64,000 nt of DNA from Methylibium sp. NZG. GTDB lineage: Bacteria; Pseudomonadota; Gammaproteobacteria; Burkholderiales; Burkholderiaceae_C. The stretch is from positions 62,001 through 126,000 of the forward strand of contig LGRD01000028.1 in assembly GCA_001263235.1 (NCBI GenBank). Direction: 5' to 3'. Below the pieces are notes generated by a model, which had not been told where the DNA came from, did not search any database, and was given only the letters and a program-made list of their open reading frames with translations. The position numbers and the translations under genes are program-made. Shown here in pieces: positions 1-8,368 of the stretch (position 1 is its first letter; each line of letters begins with the position of its first letter).

Positions 1-542
1 AGATGCTGGTGGTCAAGTACCAGCGCCGCATCGAAAGGTTGATCGGACGCATGGTGCGCGACGTTGATCTGGTGCCTGACATCGCTCAGGAGACGTTCAT
101 CCGGGCCTACCGCGCCATCCCCCGATTCAGGGGGGAGAGCGCGTTCTACACCTGGCTCTACCGGATCGCGGTCAACACGGCCAAGAAGTCGCTGATGGAA
201 CTCAAGCGCGACCCCACCGTCTCCGAGTCGGCGCTGGCTTCGCGCGACGAGGACGACGAAACTTCCCGAGTCGAGAACGAACTAACCGACGGCGAGACGC
301 CCGACGCTGTGCTGGCCAGCAAACAAATTGCGGCGGCGGTGAACTCGGCCATCGAATCCTTGTCTGAGGACCTCCGCCAAGCGATCACGTTGCGCGAGAT
401 CGAAGGTCTCAGCTACGAGGAAATCGCCGAGTTGATGAACTGTCCGATCGGTACGGTGCGCTCGAGGATTTTCCGGGCGCGTGAAGCGATTGCGGCGCGT
501 TTGCGCCCGCTCATCGACACGCGGGACGGCGAGCGGTGGTGA
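1..542 (+). CDS. rpoE: RNA polymerase sigma factor RpoE (sigma-24), 5'-truncated by window edge
   Basis: Extracytoplasmic-function sigma factor that directs RNA polymerase to envelope-stress promoters and is held inactive by RseA. The visible part starts inside region 2 (KYQRRIERLIGRMV, then DIAQETFIRAYRAI, which covers the core-binding and -10 recognition helices). It ends with a complete region 4 (LREIEGLSYEEIAELM, then GTVRSRIFRARE), the -35-binding helix-turn-helix. Family members are about 190-200 residues, so roughly 20 N-terminal residues lie before the window; the ATG at base 3 is internal. An acidic linker (residues about 75-100) separates the two domains, as in RpoE. rseA and rseB follow in the usual operon order, and sigma-E autoregulation would act at a promoter outside the window. 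Confidence 0.95.
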   Translation, partial: MLVVKYQRRIERLIGRMVRDVDLVPDIAQETFIRAYRAIPRFRGESAFYTWLYRIAVNTAKKSLMELKRDPTVSESALASRDEDDETSRVENELTDGETPDAVLASKQIAAAVNSAIESLSEDLRQAITLREIEGLSYEEIAELMNCPIGTVRSRIFRAREAIAARLRPLIDTRDGERW

Positions 543-596
543 TCGGGCGAGCAGGCGAGTGTGATCAGGTGCACGAGACGAGTGATGGAGTGAAAC

Positions 597-1256
597 ATGG
601 CAACGGGCTCTGAAGCGGCAAAGGCGTCAGCAGAAGAATTGTCGGCACTGGTCGACGGTGAACTCGACTCAGAACAGGTCGCCGGTGCTTGTGCACGCTG
701 GCGCAGCGACAGCACGTCACGCGCCACATGGCATGCCTATCAGTTGATCGGTGACGTGCTTCGCTCGGAAGATCTTTCGGCCGAGCCTGCGCATGATGCG
801 GCGTTCTTGAATGCCTTGCGTGCCCGGCTTGCCACCGAGCCCGTCGTGCTGGCGCCTCAGCCTGTGGCGACTGCGGCCGATTCGCTTGTTCGAGGCGACG
901 TGGCGACGCGCAAGCGCTGGGCTTGGGCCGCGCCGTCGGCCGTGGCCGCGGGCTTTGTTGCAGTGGCAGGTGTGTTGGTGGTGACGCGGAGCCCGGCACC
1001 TCCTGCGGCGCCGGTTGTTGCGAGCGCGAATTCGATGATGGCGGCGCCGCAAGCCGTGCCGCCTGCGGCATTGCAGGTGGTGACGTCGAGTTCTCCGCTC
1101 GCAGCCGAGCCCTCACGCGTTGCAACGGGGCAGTTGATTCGCGACTCGCGTCTTGATCAGTACCTGGCTGCGCACAAACACTTTGCCGGCAGTGCTGCGC
1201 TCGGGGTACCGTCGGCATTTCTGCGCAGCGCCACGGTGGATGCCGCGGGTCGATGA
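597..1256 (+). CDS. rseA: Anti-sigma-E factor RseA
   Basis: Inner-membrane anti-sigma factor that binds RpoE in the cytoplasm and is cut by DegS/RseP under envelope stress. The N-terminal RseA domain is clear (residues about 10-80: EELSALVDGELD, then ARWRSD and WHAYQLIGDVLRS). One hydrophobic segment around residues 104-128 (WAWAAPSAVAAGFVAVAGVL) is the transmembrane helix. An Ala/Pro-rich periplasmic tail ends in DQYLAAHKHF, the conserved C-terminal motif next to the RseB-binding part. GGAG lies 6 bases before the ATG. The gene sits 54 bases after rpoE and just before rseB, the standard arrangement. Confidence 0.93.
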   Translation: MATGSEAAKASAEELSALVDGELDSEQVAGACARWRSDSTSRATWHAYQLIGDVLRSEDLSAEPAHDAAFLNALRARLATEPVVLAPQPVATAADSLVRGDVATRKRWAWAAPSAVAAGFVAVAGVLVVTRSPAPPAAPVVASANSMMAAPQAVPPAALQVVTSSSPLAAEPSRVATGQLIRDSRLDQYLAAHKHFAGSAALGVPSAFLRSATVDAAGR

Positions 1257-1275
1257 GATCTTGAGTCCTGCTTTC

Positions 1276-2295
1276 ATGTTTCACCGCCGGTTCTCTGCGC
1301 TGAGCCTGGTCTGCGCTGCTTTGGTGTTGACGCCGGGAGCGCATGCCCAGCAGGTCGCGCCGGAGGTATCGGCGACGCCCCATCAGGTCAGGGCGTGGTT
1401 GACCCGCATTCACGAAGCGGCCACGACGCGCAACTTCCAGGGCACGTTCGTCGTGAGCGGAGGCGGTACCGTCGCCAGCGCACGCATCTCTCACTTCTGC
1501 GAGGGCACGCAGCAGTTCGAGCGTATCGAGTCGCTCGACGGGCAGGCTCGCCATGTGCTGCGCCACAACGACATCGTTCAGACCGTTTGGCCCGGCAAGC
1601 GCGTGGCGCTGGTCGAACAGCGCGACATGCTGACGTCCTTCCCGGCGCTGTTCCAGGCTGGCGACGACCGCATCACCGAGTTCTACGACGTTTTCAAGCA
1701 GGAAGCCGATCGCGTTGCCGGGCACGAGGCCCATGTGTTGTGGGTCAAGCCGAAAGACCCGCACCGCTACGGCTACAGACTCTGGGCCGACAAGGCGTCG
1801 GGGCTGCTGCTGCGAGCCGACGTGCTCGGCGAGCGCAGCGAAGTGCTGGAGACGTCGGCCTTCTCCGATGTCGTCATTGGCGTGAAGCCTCAGCCCGAGC
1901 TCGTCCTGCAGGCGATGCGGAAGCTCGACGGCTACCGCGTCGTGCGTCCCGTTCTGACCGCAACCAGCCTGGAGGCCGAGGGGTGGTCGCTTCGTGAAGG
2001 CGTTCCGGGCTTTCGCCAGGTGAGCTGTGTGAAGCGGCCACTCGACGGCGGCGCCGCAGGCAAGGAGCCAGGCGTCACCCCGGTTCTGCAAGCGATCTAC
2101 TCCGACGGTCTGACGCATGTTTCGGTCTTCATCGAGCCGTTCAATCCCACCCGGCACACGCGCCCGTTGCACGCCCTCGTGGGGGCCACGCAAACGCTGA
2201 TGCAGCGCCACGGCGATTGGTGGGTCACGGTGGTGGGCGATGTGCCGCCTGGGACCTTGCGACTCTTCGCCGGTGCGCTGGAGCGCAGGAAGTAG
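1276..2295 (+). CDS. rseB: Periplasmic sigma-E regulator RseB (MucB family)
   Basis: Periplasmic protein that shields RseA from DegS cleavage and senses mislocalised lipoproteins or LPS. The chosen ATG gives a clean Sec signal peptide (MFHRRF, hydrophobic core, then AHA before QQVAP). The two-domain MucB/RseB fold is suggested by the N-terminal LolA-like half (TRNFQGTFVVSGGG, RISHFCEGTQQFERIESLDG) and the C-terminal half (LEAEGWSLREGVPGF, then VSVFIEPF). The 339 residues fit the family's usual 310-340. In-frame starts further upstream (ATG 1240, TTG 1261) overlap or abut rseA and would bury the signal peptide, so 1276 is preferred. Confidence 0.92.
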   Translation: MFHRRFSALSLVCAALVLTPGAHAQQVAPEVSATPHQVRAWLTRIHEAATTRNFQGTFVVSGGGTVASARISHFCEGTQQFERIESLDGQARHVLRHNDIVQTVWPGKRVALVEQRDMLTSFPALFQAGDDRITEFYDVFKQEADRVAGHEAHVLWVKPKDPHRYGYRLWADKASGLLLRADVLGERSEVLETSAFSDVVIGVKPQPELVLQAMRKLDGYRVVRPVLTATSLEAEGWSLREGVPGFRQVSCVKRPLDGGAAGKEPGVTPVLQAIYSDGLTHVSVFIEPFNPTRHTRPLHALVGATQTLMQRHGDWWVTVVGDVPPGTLRLFAGALERRK

Positions 2296-2315
2296 GTTGG
2301 TTTCAGCGCGTGCGG

Positions 2316-2339
2316 TTCGCCGCCTCCCATGGCGGCGAA
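2316..2339 (+). other. Perfect 9-bp hairpin between rseB and mucD
   Basis: TTCGCCGCC pairs perfectly with GGCGGCGAA across a six-base loop (TCCCAT). No T-run follows, so it is not a classical intrinsic terminator. It sits 20 bases after the rseB stop and 36 bases before the mucD ATG. It could stabilise or process the mRNA or lower read-through into mucD. Confidence 0.5.
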
Positions 2340-2375
2340 GAAGCACAGAACTCTGACATTTCGGTTGGGAGACAC

Positions 2376-3860
2376 ATGGATACTCGAATGCAACTCGACT
2401 CTTGGGGCCAGACGCTGCTGCATCGTCTTCGTGCCGCGTCACTGGGAGCGACGCTCGTCGTCGGCGCCGTTCTGGCAAGCGGCCTGTCGGCACCGGCCCC
2501 GGTGCGTGCGCAGGCACTGCCTGATTTCACTGAGCTGGTCGAGAAGGTCGGCCCAGCCGTCGTCAACATCCGCACCACCGAGCGGGCTCGCACTGCGGCG
2601 CGCGGAGGCGCCGCGCCGGAGATGGACGAGGACATGTTGGAGTTCTTCAGGCGCTTCGGCCTGCCGATGCCGAACCAGCCGTCGCCGCGCTCGCCTCGTC
2701 AGGCTCCGGACGGCGAGCCCCAGCAACGCGGTGTCGGCTCCGGCTTCGTGCTCAGCGCCGATGGCTACGTGATGACCAACGCCCACGTGGTCGAAGGCGC
2801 CGACGAAGTGTTCGTCACCCTCACCGACAAGCGCGAGTTCAAGGCCAAGGTGATCGGCGCCGACCGGCGCTCCGACGTGGCGCTGGTCAAGATCGAGGCC
2901 ACCGGCCTGCCGATCGTTCGCTTCGGCGATGTGAGCCGGCTCAAGGTGGGCGAGTGGGTCATCGCGATCGGCTCGCCGTTCGGGCTCGAGAACACCGTCA
3001 CCGCCGGCATCGTCAGCGCCAAGTCGCGCGACACCGGCGAGTTCCTGCCGCTGATCCAGACCGACGTGGCCATCAACCCCGGCAACTCCGGCGGTCCGCT
3101 GATCAACATGCGTGGCGAGGTGGTCGGTATCAACTCGCAGATCTACAGCCGCTCGGGGGGGTACCAGGGCATCTCGTTTGCCATCCCGATCGACGAGGCG
3201 CGCAGCGTGTCCGACCAGCTCCGCGCCAGCGGTCGCGTCGTGCGTGGGCGCATTGCAGTCGCGATCGACCAGGTGACCAAGGAAGTGGCCGAGTCGATCG
3301 GCCTGGGCAAGCCGATGGGCGCGTTGGTGCGCAGCGTCGTGCCCGGTGGTCCGGCCGAGAAGGCGGGCGTCGAGGCGGGCGACATCATCACCAAGTTCGA
3401 TGGGCGCACGATCGAGAAGTCGGGCGACCTGCCGCGCATTGTCGGCGGCGTGAAGCCCGGTACCAAGGCCACGCTTCAGGTCTTCCGGCGCGGCGCGTTC
3501 CGCGACCTGAATGTGACGGTCGCCGAGGTCGAGCCCGAGGTCGCCAAGCGCACCACCGAGCGCGAGGTGAAACCGCAGCCCACAGTCGAATTGCTGGGCA
3601 TTGCAGTGGTCGACCTGACCGACGCGCAAAAGCGCGAGCTCAAGCTCAAGAACGGCGTGCGTGTCGAAACCGCCGACGGTGCTGCGGCGCGTGCCGGCTT
3701 GCGAGAAGGTGATGTGATCCTGTCGGTCGACAACGTCGAGATCACCAGCGCGAAGCAGTTCGAGTCCGTCGTGACCAAACTCGACAAGTCAAAGTCGGTG
3801 ACTGCACTGGTCAGGCGTGGCGAGAACGTCAATTTCATCATCATCCGGCCAACCCGATGA
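2376..3860 (+). CDS. mucD: DegP/MucD-family periplasmic serine endoprotease (Do-like)
   Basis: Periplasmic quality-control protease/chaperone that degrades misfolded envelope proteins; a standard member of the sigma-E operon. The start at 2376 has GGGAG upstream and gives a signal peptide ending PVRAQA. The trypsin-like domain carries the catalytic triad H137 (TNAHVVEG), D167 (RRSDVALVKI) and S238 (GNSGGPL). Two PDZ domains follow (about residues 300-390, with PGGPAEKAGVEAGDII, and 405-494, with AAARAGLREGDVI). The 494 residues match MucD/DegP. An acidic, Pro-rich insert before the catalytic His is typical of DegP LA loops. mucD and degP naming differ only by convention. Confidence 0.94.
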   Translation: MDTRMQLDSWGQTLLHRLRAASLGATLVVGAVLASGLSAPAPVRAQALPDFTELVEKVGPAVVNIRTTERARTAARGGAAPEMDEDMLEFFRRFGLPMPNQPSPRSPRQAPDGEPQQRGVGSGFVLSADGYVMTNAHVVEGADEVFVTLTDKREFKAKVIGADRRSDVALVKIEATGLPIVRFGDVSRLKVGEWVIAIGSPFGLENTVTAGIVSAKSRDTGEFLPLIQTDVAINPGNSGGPLINMRGEVVGINSQIYSRSGGYQGISFAIPIDEARSVSDQLRASGRVVRGRIAVAIDQVTKEVAESIGLGKPMGALVRSVVPGGPAEKAGVEAGDIITKFDGRTIEKSGDLPRIVGGVKPGTKATLQVFRRGAFRDLNVTVAEVEPEVAKRTTEREVKPQPTVELLGIAVVDLTDAQKRELKLKNGVRVETADGAAARAGLREGDVILSVDNVEITSAKQFESVVTKLDKSKSVTALVRRGENVNFIIIRPTR

Positions 3861-4041
3861 GGCGCTGACTCTGAACGACCTCGAGGCGCCTCGTGTCGGT
3901 GCCGGGGCTGTGGAGTCATCCGAGCTTCCGCATGGGTCTTTTCACCTGGCGGTACGCAGACACTGAGTATCAGGGTTTACGAGAGATCCCGAGTAACGGC
4001 AAAGGAGTGCGTGTGTGGGCACTCACGTGAACGCGGACGCC

Positions 4042-4068
4042 TTGATTGTGGTTACCGGAACGTACAAT
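4042..4068 (+). promoter_or_regulatory. Possible promoter (TTGATT / TACAAT)
   Basis: TTGATT at 4042-4047 and TACAAT at 4063-4068, with a 15-base spacer that is shorter than the optimal 17. It could start a transcript running through the intergenic region toward lepA. Weak on its own. Confidence 0.3.
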
Positions 4069-4220
4069 CCGGCCGGTGCGCGGCTCGTTTTGGTTGGTTT
4101 GCACAACGAAGTGGACTGCGAGGAACTGTCCCCAGGAGGTCCACAAGCGTTTGTGGATAAGCTGTTCACAAGATTTCGTGTTGGCAGCCTGCAACGACGA
4201 GAAATCCAGCAACGGCGCGG

Positions 4221-4248
4221 TTTTCCGCGGGGTCCTTGTGGCTACAAT
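4221..4248 (+). promoter_or_regulatory. Candidate promoter of the pre-lepA small transcript
   Basis: TACAAT (4243-4248) is a good sigma-70 -10 box. The -35 position 16 bases upstream (TTTTCC) is poor. It lies about 7 bases before the first hairpin of the candidate transcript, so a start near 4255 would place the whole two-hairpin structure at the 5' end. Confidence 0.45.
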
Positions 4249-4254
4249 GAAGGC

Positions 4255-4318
4255 CCAACAAGCAGTTGCCATACGTTTTGTTGGAAGGCACGGCGGTCAC
4301 TCGTCGTGCCTTTTTTTT
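4255..4318 (+). ncRNA. Candidate small RNA or attenuated lepA leader, two hairpins
   Basis: A compact structure of about 64 bases. Hairpin 1 is a perfect CCAACAA (4255-4261) / TTGTTGG (4278-4284) stem with a 16-base loop. It is followed without a gap by hairpin 2, a GC-rich intrinsic terminator with an eight-T run. A -10 box lies directly upstream. It could be an independent small RNA or a terminated leader that attenuates lepA, whose start is 115 bases downstream. I do not recognise a known RNA family. The assignment rests only on base pairing and the terminator. Confidence 0.5.
4285..4318 (+). terminator. Intrinsic (Rho-independent) terminator upstream of lepA
   Basis: AAGGCACG (4285-4292) pairs perfectly with CGTGCCTT (4305-4312), and three further inner pairs (one G-U) extend the stem to 11. 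Eight T's (4311-4318) follow. It is too far (424 bases) from mucD to be a simple end of that operon, which favours a short transcript started inside the gap. Confidence 0.8.
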
Positions 4319-4433
4319 GAGCTTCAGCCGGCGCTCCGCGCCTTCACATCGCACCGCGATGAGAGTTTTCGCTGCAACGGGTGCGCCGTTGAAGCCTCCG
4401 GCGAAAGCCCCCTGAGAAGAACATCGCAGCAGC

Positions 4434-6242
4434 ATGGACCACATCCGCAACTTTTCCATCATTGCCCACATCGACCACGGCAAGTCGACCTTGGCGGATC
4501 GGCTGATTCAGCGTTGCGGCGGCTTGAGCGACCGGGAGATGGAAGCGCAGGTGCTCGACTCGATGGACATCGAGCGCGAGCGCGGCATCACGATCAAGGC
4601 GCAAACCGCCGCCCTTCAATACAAGGCGCGTGACGGCAAGACCTACAACCTGAACTTGATCGACACGCCGGGCCACGTCGACTTCTCCTATGAAGTTAGC
4701 CGCTCGCTGTCGGCCTGCGAAGGCGCGCTGCTGGTGGTGGATGCCAGCCAAGGCGTGGAGGCGCAAACGGTGGCCAACTGCTACACCGCGCTCGACCTCG
4801 GCGTCGAAGTGGTGCCGGTGCTGAACAAGATGGACCTGCCGCAGGCCGACCCGGACCGCGCCAAGGAAGAGATCGAGGACGTGATCGGCATCGACGCCGA
4901 CGACGCCATTCCCTGCAGCGCCAAGACCGGCGAGGGCATCGACGAAATTCTGGAGGCCGTGATCACCCGCATGCCCGCGCCGCGCGGCAAGCCCGACGCG
5001 CCGCTGCGCGCGATGATCATCGATTCGTGGTTCGACAACTACGTCGGCGTGGTGATGCTGGTGCGCGTGGTCGACGGCACGCTCAAGCGCGGCGAACGCA
5101 TTCGCATGATGGCCAGCGACGCCTGCTACGGCGCCGAGCAGTTGGGCGTGTTCACGCCGAAGTCGCTGCCGCGCGAGCAGTTGAACGCCGGCGAGGTCGG
5201 CTTCGTGATTGCCGGCATCCGCGAGCTGCAGGCGGCCAAGGTGGGCGACACCGTCACGTTGGAGAAGAAGCTGCCCAACAACCTGGGCGTCGCAAGTGAA
5301 CCGCTTCCAGGCTTCAAGGAACTTCAACCGCAGGTGTTTGCCGGGCTCTACCCGTCCGAGGCGAGCGAATACGAGGGCCTGCGCGATGCGCTCGAAAAAC
5401 TCAAGCTGAACGACTCGTCGCTGCGCTACGAGCCCGAGGTGAGCCAGGCGCTTGGCTTCGGCTTTCGCTGTGGTTTTCTCGGTCTGCTGCACATGGAGAT
5501 CGTGCAGGAGCGGCTGGAGCGCGAGTTCGACCAGGACCTGATCACCACCGCGCCGTCGGTCGTCTACCAGGTCGAGCTGGGCGACAAGACGGTGATCGAG
5601 ATCGAGAACCCGTCGAAGATGCCCGACCTGGGTCGCATCAACGAGATCCGCGAGCCCATCGTCAACGTGCACCTGTACATGCCGCAGGACTACGTGGGCC
5701 CGGTGATGACGCTGGCCAACCAGAAGCGTGGCAACCAGATCAACATGGCTTACCACGGCCGCCAGGTGATGCTGACCTACGAGATGCCGCTGGCCGAGAT
5801 CGTGCTGGACTTCTTCGACAAGCTCAAGAGCGTCTCGCGCGGCTATGCGTCGATGGACTACGAGTTCAAGGAGTACCGGGCTGCCGACGTCGTCAAGGTC
5901 GACATCCTGCTCAACGGCGACCGGGTGGACGCACTGTCGATCATCGTGCACCGGGTGCAGAGCCAGTTCCGCGGAAGAGCGGTGGTGGCCAAGATGCGCG
6001 AGATCATTTCGCGCCAGCAATACGACGTGGCGATACAGGCGGCCATCGGGGCCAACATCATTGCGCGTGAGACAATCAAAGCGCTGCGCAAGAACGTGAT
6101 TGCCAAGTGCTACGGCGGCGATGTTTCGCGCAAGCGCAAGCTTCTCGACAAACAAAAGGCCGGCAAGAAACGCATGAAGCAGATCGGTTCCGTCGAGGTT
6201 CCGCAGGAAGCGTTTCTGGCCATCCTGCAAGTGGACGATTGA
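4434..6242 (+). CDS. lepA: Translation elongation factor 4 (LepA)
   Basis: Ribosome-associated GTPase that acts on stalled or mispositioned elongating or initiating ribosomes. The 602 residues match the family closely. The GTPase motifs are G1 AHIDHGKST (residues 11-19), G3 DTPGHVDFS and G4 NKMDLP. Domain II, the EF-G-like domains and the characteristic LepA C-terminal domain (ending [20 protein letters not shown]) are all present. The stop overlaps the lepB start by one base (TGATG), so the two are translationally coupled, as in most proteobacteria. Confidence 0.97.
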   Translation: MDHIRNFSIIAHIDHGKSTLADRLIQRCGGLSDREMEAQVLDSMDIERERGITIKAQTAALQYKARDGKTYNLNLIDTPGHVDFSYEVSRSLSACEGALLVVDASQGVEAQTVANCYTALDLGVEVVPVLNKMDLPQADPDRAKEEIEDVIGIDADDAIPCSAKTGEGIDEILEAVITRMPAPRGKPDAPLRAMIIDSWFDNYVGVVMLVRVVDGTLKRGERIRMMASDACYGAEQLGVFTPKSLPREQLNAGEVGFVIAGIRELQAAKVGDTVTLEKKLPNNLGVASEPLPGFKELQPQVFAGLYPSEASEYEGLRDALEKLKLNDSSLRYEPEVSQALGFGFRCGFLGLLHMEIVQERLEREFDQDLITTAPSVVYQVELGDKTVIEIENPSKMPDLGRINEIREPIVNVHLYMPQDYVGPVMTLANQKRGNQINMAYHGRQVMLTYEMPLAEIVLDFFDKLKSVSRGYASMDYEFKEYRAADVVKVDILLNGDRVDALSIIVHRVQSQFRGRAVVAKMREIISRQQYDVAIQAAIGANIIARETIKALRKNVIAKCYGGDVSRKRKLLDKQKAGKKRMKQIGSVEVPQEAFLAILQVDD

Positions 6243-7219
6243 TGGGTTCTCTGACCGCGTTGCTTTATGGTGGCCTTCTGGCGTATCTGGGAGGGTGGTA
6301 TCTGGGGTACTGGACCGGCAACTTCTCTCTGTTGCTGTTCGTCCTGACGCTCGTCACGCTGGCCTACTGGCTGGCCGAGCGCTTCCACTTTGCGCCGCGC
6401 CGCGCGCAGGCTGCCAGCACGCTGGAGGCGCGGGACGCATCGCGCCGCCAGCAGCTCGCCGACAAAGGCATCGCCAAAGTCGACGGCAACGTCGAGCAGG
6501 CGAAAGAGCAGTTGCTCATGCAGCCGTGGTGGCTCGACTGGACGGCGGGCCTGTTCCCCGTGATCCTGGCCGTGTTCCTGCTGCGCTCATTCCTGTTCGA
6601 GCCGTTCAAGATCCCGAGCGGCTCGATGATCCCGACGCTGCTGGTGGGCGACCTGATCCTGGTGAACAAGTTTCACTATGGCGTGCGCTTGCCGGTGATC
6701 AACAAGAAGATCATCGACAACAACGATCCGCAGCGCGGCGACGTGATGGTGTTCCGCTACCCCAAGGACACCAGCATCGACTACATCAAGCGTGTCGTCG
6801 CGTTGCCGGGCGACGAGGTCTCGTTCCGCGCGCAACAGCTCTACCTCAACGGCGCTGCAGTCCCGATGGTGCAAAAGCCGCCGCCCGGCTTCTACGACGA
6901 AGACTCGCGCCGCTATTTCGCTGAGTTCACCGAAAAGCTGGGCGACAAGGAGCACTCGATCCTCGTCAACCCGCAAAGCCAGCCGTTCTACGGGCCCGAC
7001 AGTCAGATCGCGTTTCCCTTTCGCGAAAACTGCCGATACAGTGCGGAGGGGGTCACTTGCAAGGTTCCGGCCGGCCACTATTTTCTGATGGGCGACAACC
7101 GCGATAACTCGCAAGATTCACGCTTCTGGGGCTTTGTTCCGGACCAAAACATCGTCGGCAGGGCATTCTTCGTGTGGATGAACTTTGGCAACTTCAAGCG
7201 CATCGGTCCCTTCCACTGA
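6242..7219 (+). CDS. lepB: Signal peptidase I (LepB)
   Basis: Inner-membrane Ser/Lys-dyad protease that removes Sec and Tat signal peptides. The start at 6242 overlaps the lepA stop. One or two hydrophobic segments lie at residues about 5-45, a further one at about 98-118, and then the catalytic domain. The nucleophile is S128 in PSGSMIPTL and the general base is K183 in YIKRVVALPGD; the late motif GDNRDNSQDSRFWG is intact. The 325 residues agree with Gram-negative LepB. Confidence 0.96.
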   Translation: MGSLTALLYGGLLAYLGGWYLGYWTGNFSLLLFVLTLVTLAYWLAERFHFAPRRAQAASTLEARDASRRQQLADKGIAKVDGNVEQAKEQLLMQPWWLDWTAGLFPVILAVFLLRSFLFEPFKIPSGSMIPTLLVGDLILVNKFHYGVRLPVINKKIIDNNDPQRGDVMVFRYPKDTSIDYIKRVVALPGDEVSFRAQQLYLNGAAVPMVQKPPPGFYDEDSRRYFAEFTEKLGDKEHSILVNPQSQPFYGPDSQIAFPFRENCRYSAEGVTCKVPAGHYFLMGDNRDNSQDSRFWGFVPDQNIVGRAFFVWMNFGNFKRIGPFH

Positions 7220-7262
7220 AGGTCGGTCCGCTGCCACGGAACCGCACATCTCAGGAGCCCGC

Positions 7263-7643
7263 ATGATCGCCCAGCGTCAATCGTCTCGCCGCCAGCGCGG
7301 CATCACCATGTTCGGCCTGCTCTTCTGGGCCATCGTCATTGGCGTGCTGGCGTTGGTCGGCATGCGGGTGGTGCCCACCGCGGTCGAGTACTACACCATC
7401 ATGAAGGCGATCAACAAGATCACCGCCGAGGAGCCAGGCACCGTGCCGCAGATACGCGCTGCGTTCGAGCGCACCAAGGCGATCGACCTCATCACCTCGA
7501 TCGGCGGCAAGGACCTGGATATCACGAAAGAGAACGAGAAGGTCGTCATCAGCTTCGCTTACAACAGCGAGATCGAGCTGGTCAAGCCCGTCTACCTGGT
7601 GATCAAGTACGAAGGCCGCTCCAAGGGCGGCAAGTCGTACTGA
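7263..7643 (+). CDS. DUF4845 membrane protein
   Basis: Small 126-residue protein with a single N-terminal hydrophobic helix ([20 protein letters not shown]) after a basic, pilin-like leader (RRQRGIT). The rest is soluble and presumably periplasmic. Proteins of this DUF4845 type commonly lie between lepB and rnc in beta- and gammaproteobacteria, as here; the function is not established. AGGAG precedes the ATG. The stop is 20 bases before rnc, so the two are co-transcribed. Confidence 0.85.
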   Translation: MIAQRQSSRRQRGITMFGLLFWAIVIGVLALVGMRVVPTAVEYYTIMKAINKITAEEPGTVPQIRAAFERTKAIDLITSIGGKDLDITKENEKVVISFAYNSEIELVKPVYLVIKYEGRSKGGKSY

Positions 7644-7663
7644 CGGACGCTTCGACCCCGCAC

Positions 7664-8368
7664 ATGGACCACCGCTTCGAGGCACTCCAGCAACGCATCG
7701 GGCATCGATTTGCCGATTCAGCGCTGCTGACGCGGGCGCTCACGCACCGCAGCTTCGGAGCCGACCACAACGAGCGGCTGGAATTCCTGGGCGACGCGGT
7801 GCTGAGCCTGGCGGTGTCCAGCCTGCTGTTCGAGCACTTCGCCGGCTCCGACGAAGGCGACCTGACCCGCGTGCGCGCGCACCTGGTGCGCGAGGACAGC
7901 CTGCACCGCATGGCCGTTCAGCTCGGCTTGCCCGACGTGCTGCGCTTGAGCGAGGGCGAGGCGCGCGGCGGCGGCGCGCAGCGCCCGTCGATCCTGGCCG
8001 ACGCACTCGAAGCGCTGATCGGCGCGACCTTTCTCGACGGCGGCTTCAACGCCTCGCGCGCGTTGGTGCAGCGCCTGTTCGGCGAGGTCATTGCCACCAC
8101 CGACATGGGCAGTTGGAGCAAGGACGCCAAGACCGAACTGCAGGAGTGGCTGCAGGCACGCCGCCTGGCCGTGCCGGCGTACAGCATCCGCGCGACGCGT
8201 GGCCAAGCGCATGCGCAGACCTTCGAGGTCGATTGCTCGGTACCGGCGCTGGGGCTGGTCGAGTCCGGCGAAGGCCGCTCGCGTCGCGTCGCAGAGCAAG
8301 AGGCCGCGCGCCGCATGCTCGACGCGCTGAACGCCAGCGACAAGCCCGGCAGCCCGTTGAGATCGTGA
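7664..8368 (+). CDS. rnc: Ribonuclease III
   Basis: Double-strand-specific endoribonuclease that processes rRNA precursors and structured mRNAs. The signature [11 protein letters not shown] (residues 36-46) carries the metal-binding acidic residues. The second acidic cluster ([17 protein letters not shown]) follows, and a C-terminal double-stranded-RNA-binding domain ([18 protein letters not shown], then [13 protein letters not shown]) completes the protein. The 234 residues are the usual length. The stop overlaps a GTG that probably starts era, giving the classic rnc-era coupling. Confidence 0.97.
   Translation: MDHRFEALQQRIGHRFADSALLTRALTHRSFGADHNERLEFLGDAVLSLAVSSLLFEHFAGSDEGDLTRVRAHLVREDSLHRMAVQLGLPDVLRLSEGEARGGGAQRPSILADALEALIGATFLDGGFNASRALVQRLFGEVIATTDMGSWSKDAKTELQEWLQARRLAVPAYSIRATRGQAHAQTFEVDCSVPALGLVESGEGRSRRVAEQEAARRMLDALNASDKPGSPLRS

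Larger units (their letters stand above)
3861..4433 (+). other. 573-base intergenic region between mucD and lepA
   Basis: No protein gene is convincing here. Visible items: a 12-bp palindrome CGAGGCGCCTCG (3882-3893) just after mucD; two TACAAT -10-like boxes (4063-4068 and 4243-4248); an inverted repeat CCACAA/TTGTGG (4141-4156) whose right arm overlaps a consensus DnaA-box-like TGTGGATAA (4152-4160); and the two-hairpin transcript candidate ending in a T-run (4255-4318), annotated separately. Confidence 0.6.

Noticed and set aside
4152-4160. Consensus-like DnaA box TGTGGATAA in the mucD-lepA gap
   Set aside because: Only one box is present, without an AT-rich unwinding region or replication genes nearby, so an origin is not supported.
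4344-6230. Very long open frame on the minus strand opposite lepA
   Set aside because: High-GC codon bias of lepA leaves the antisense frame open; the translation is His/Val/Leu-rich low-complexity with no motif.
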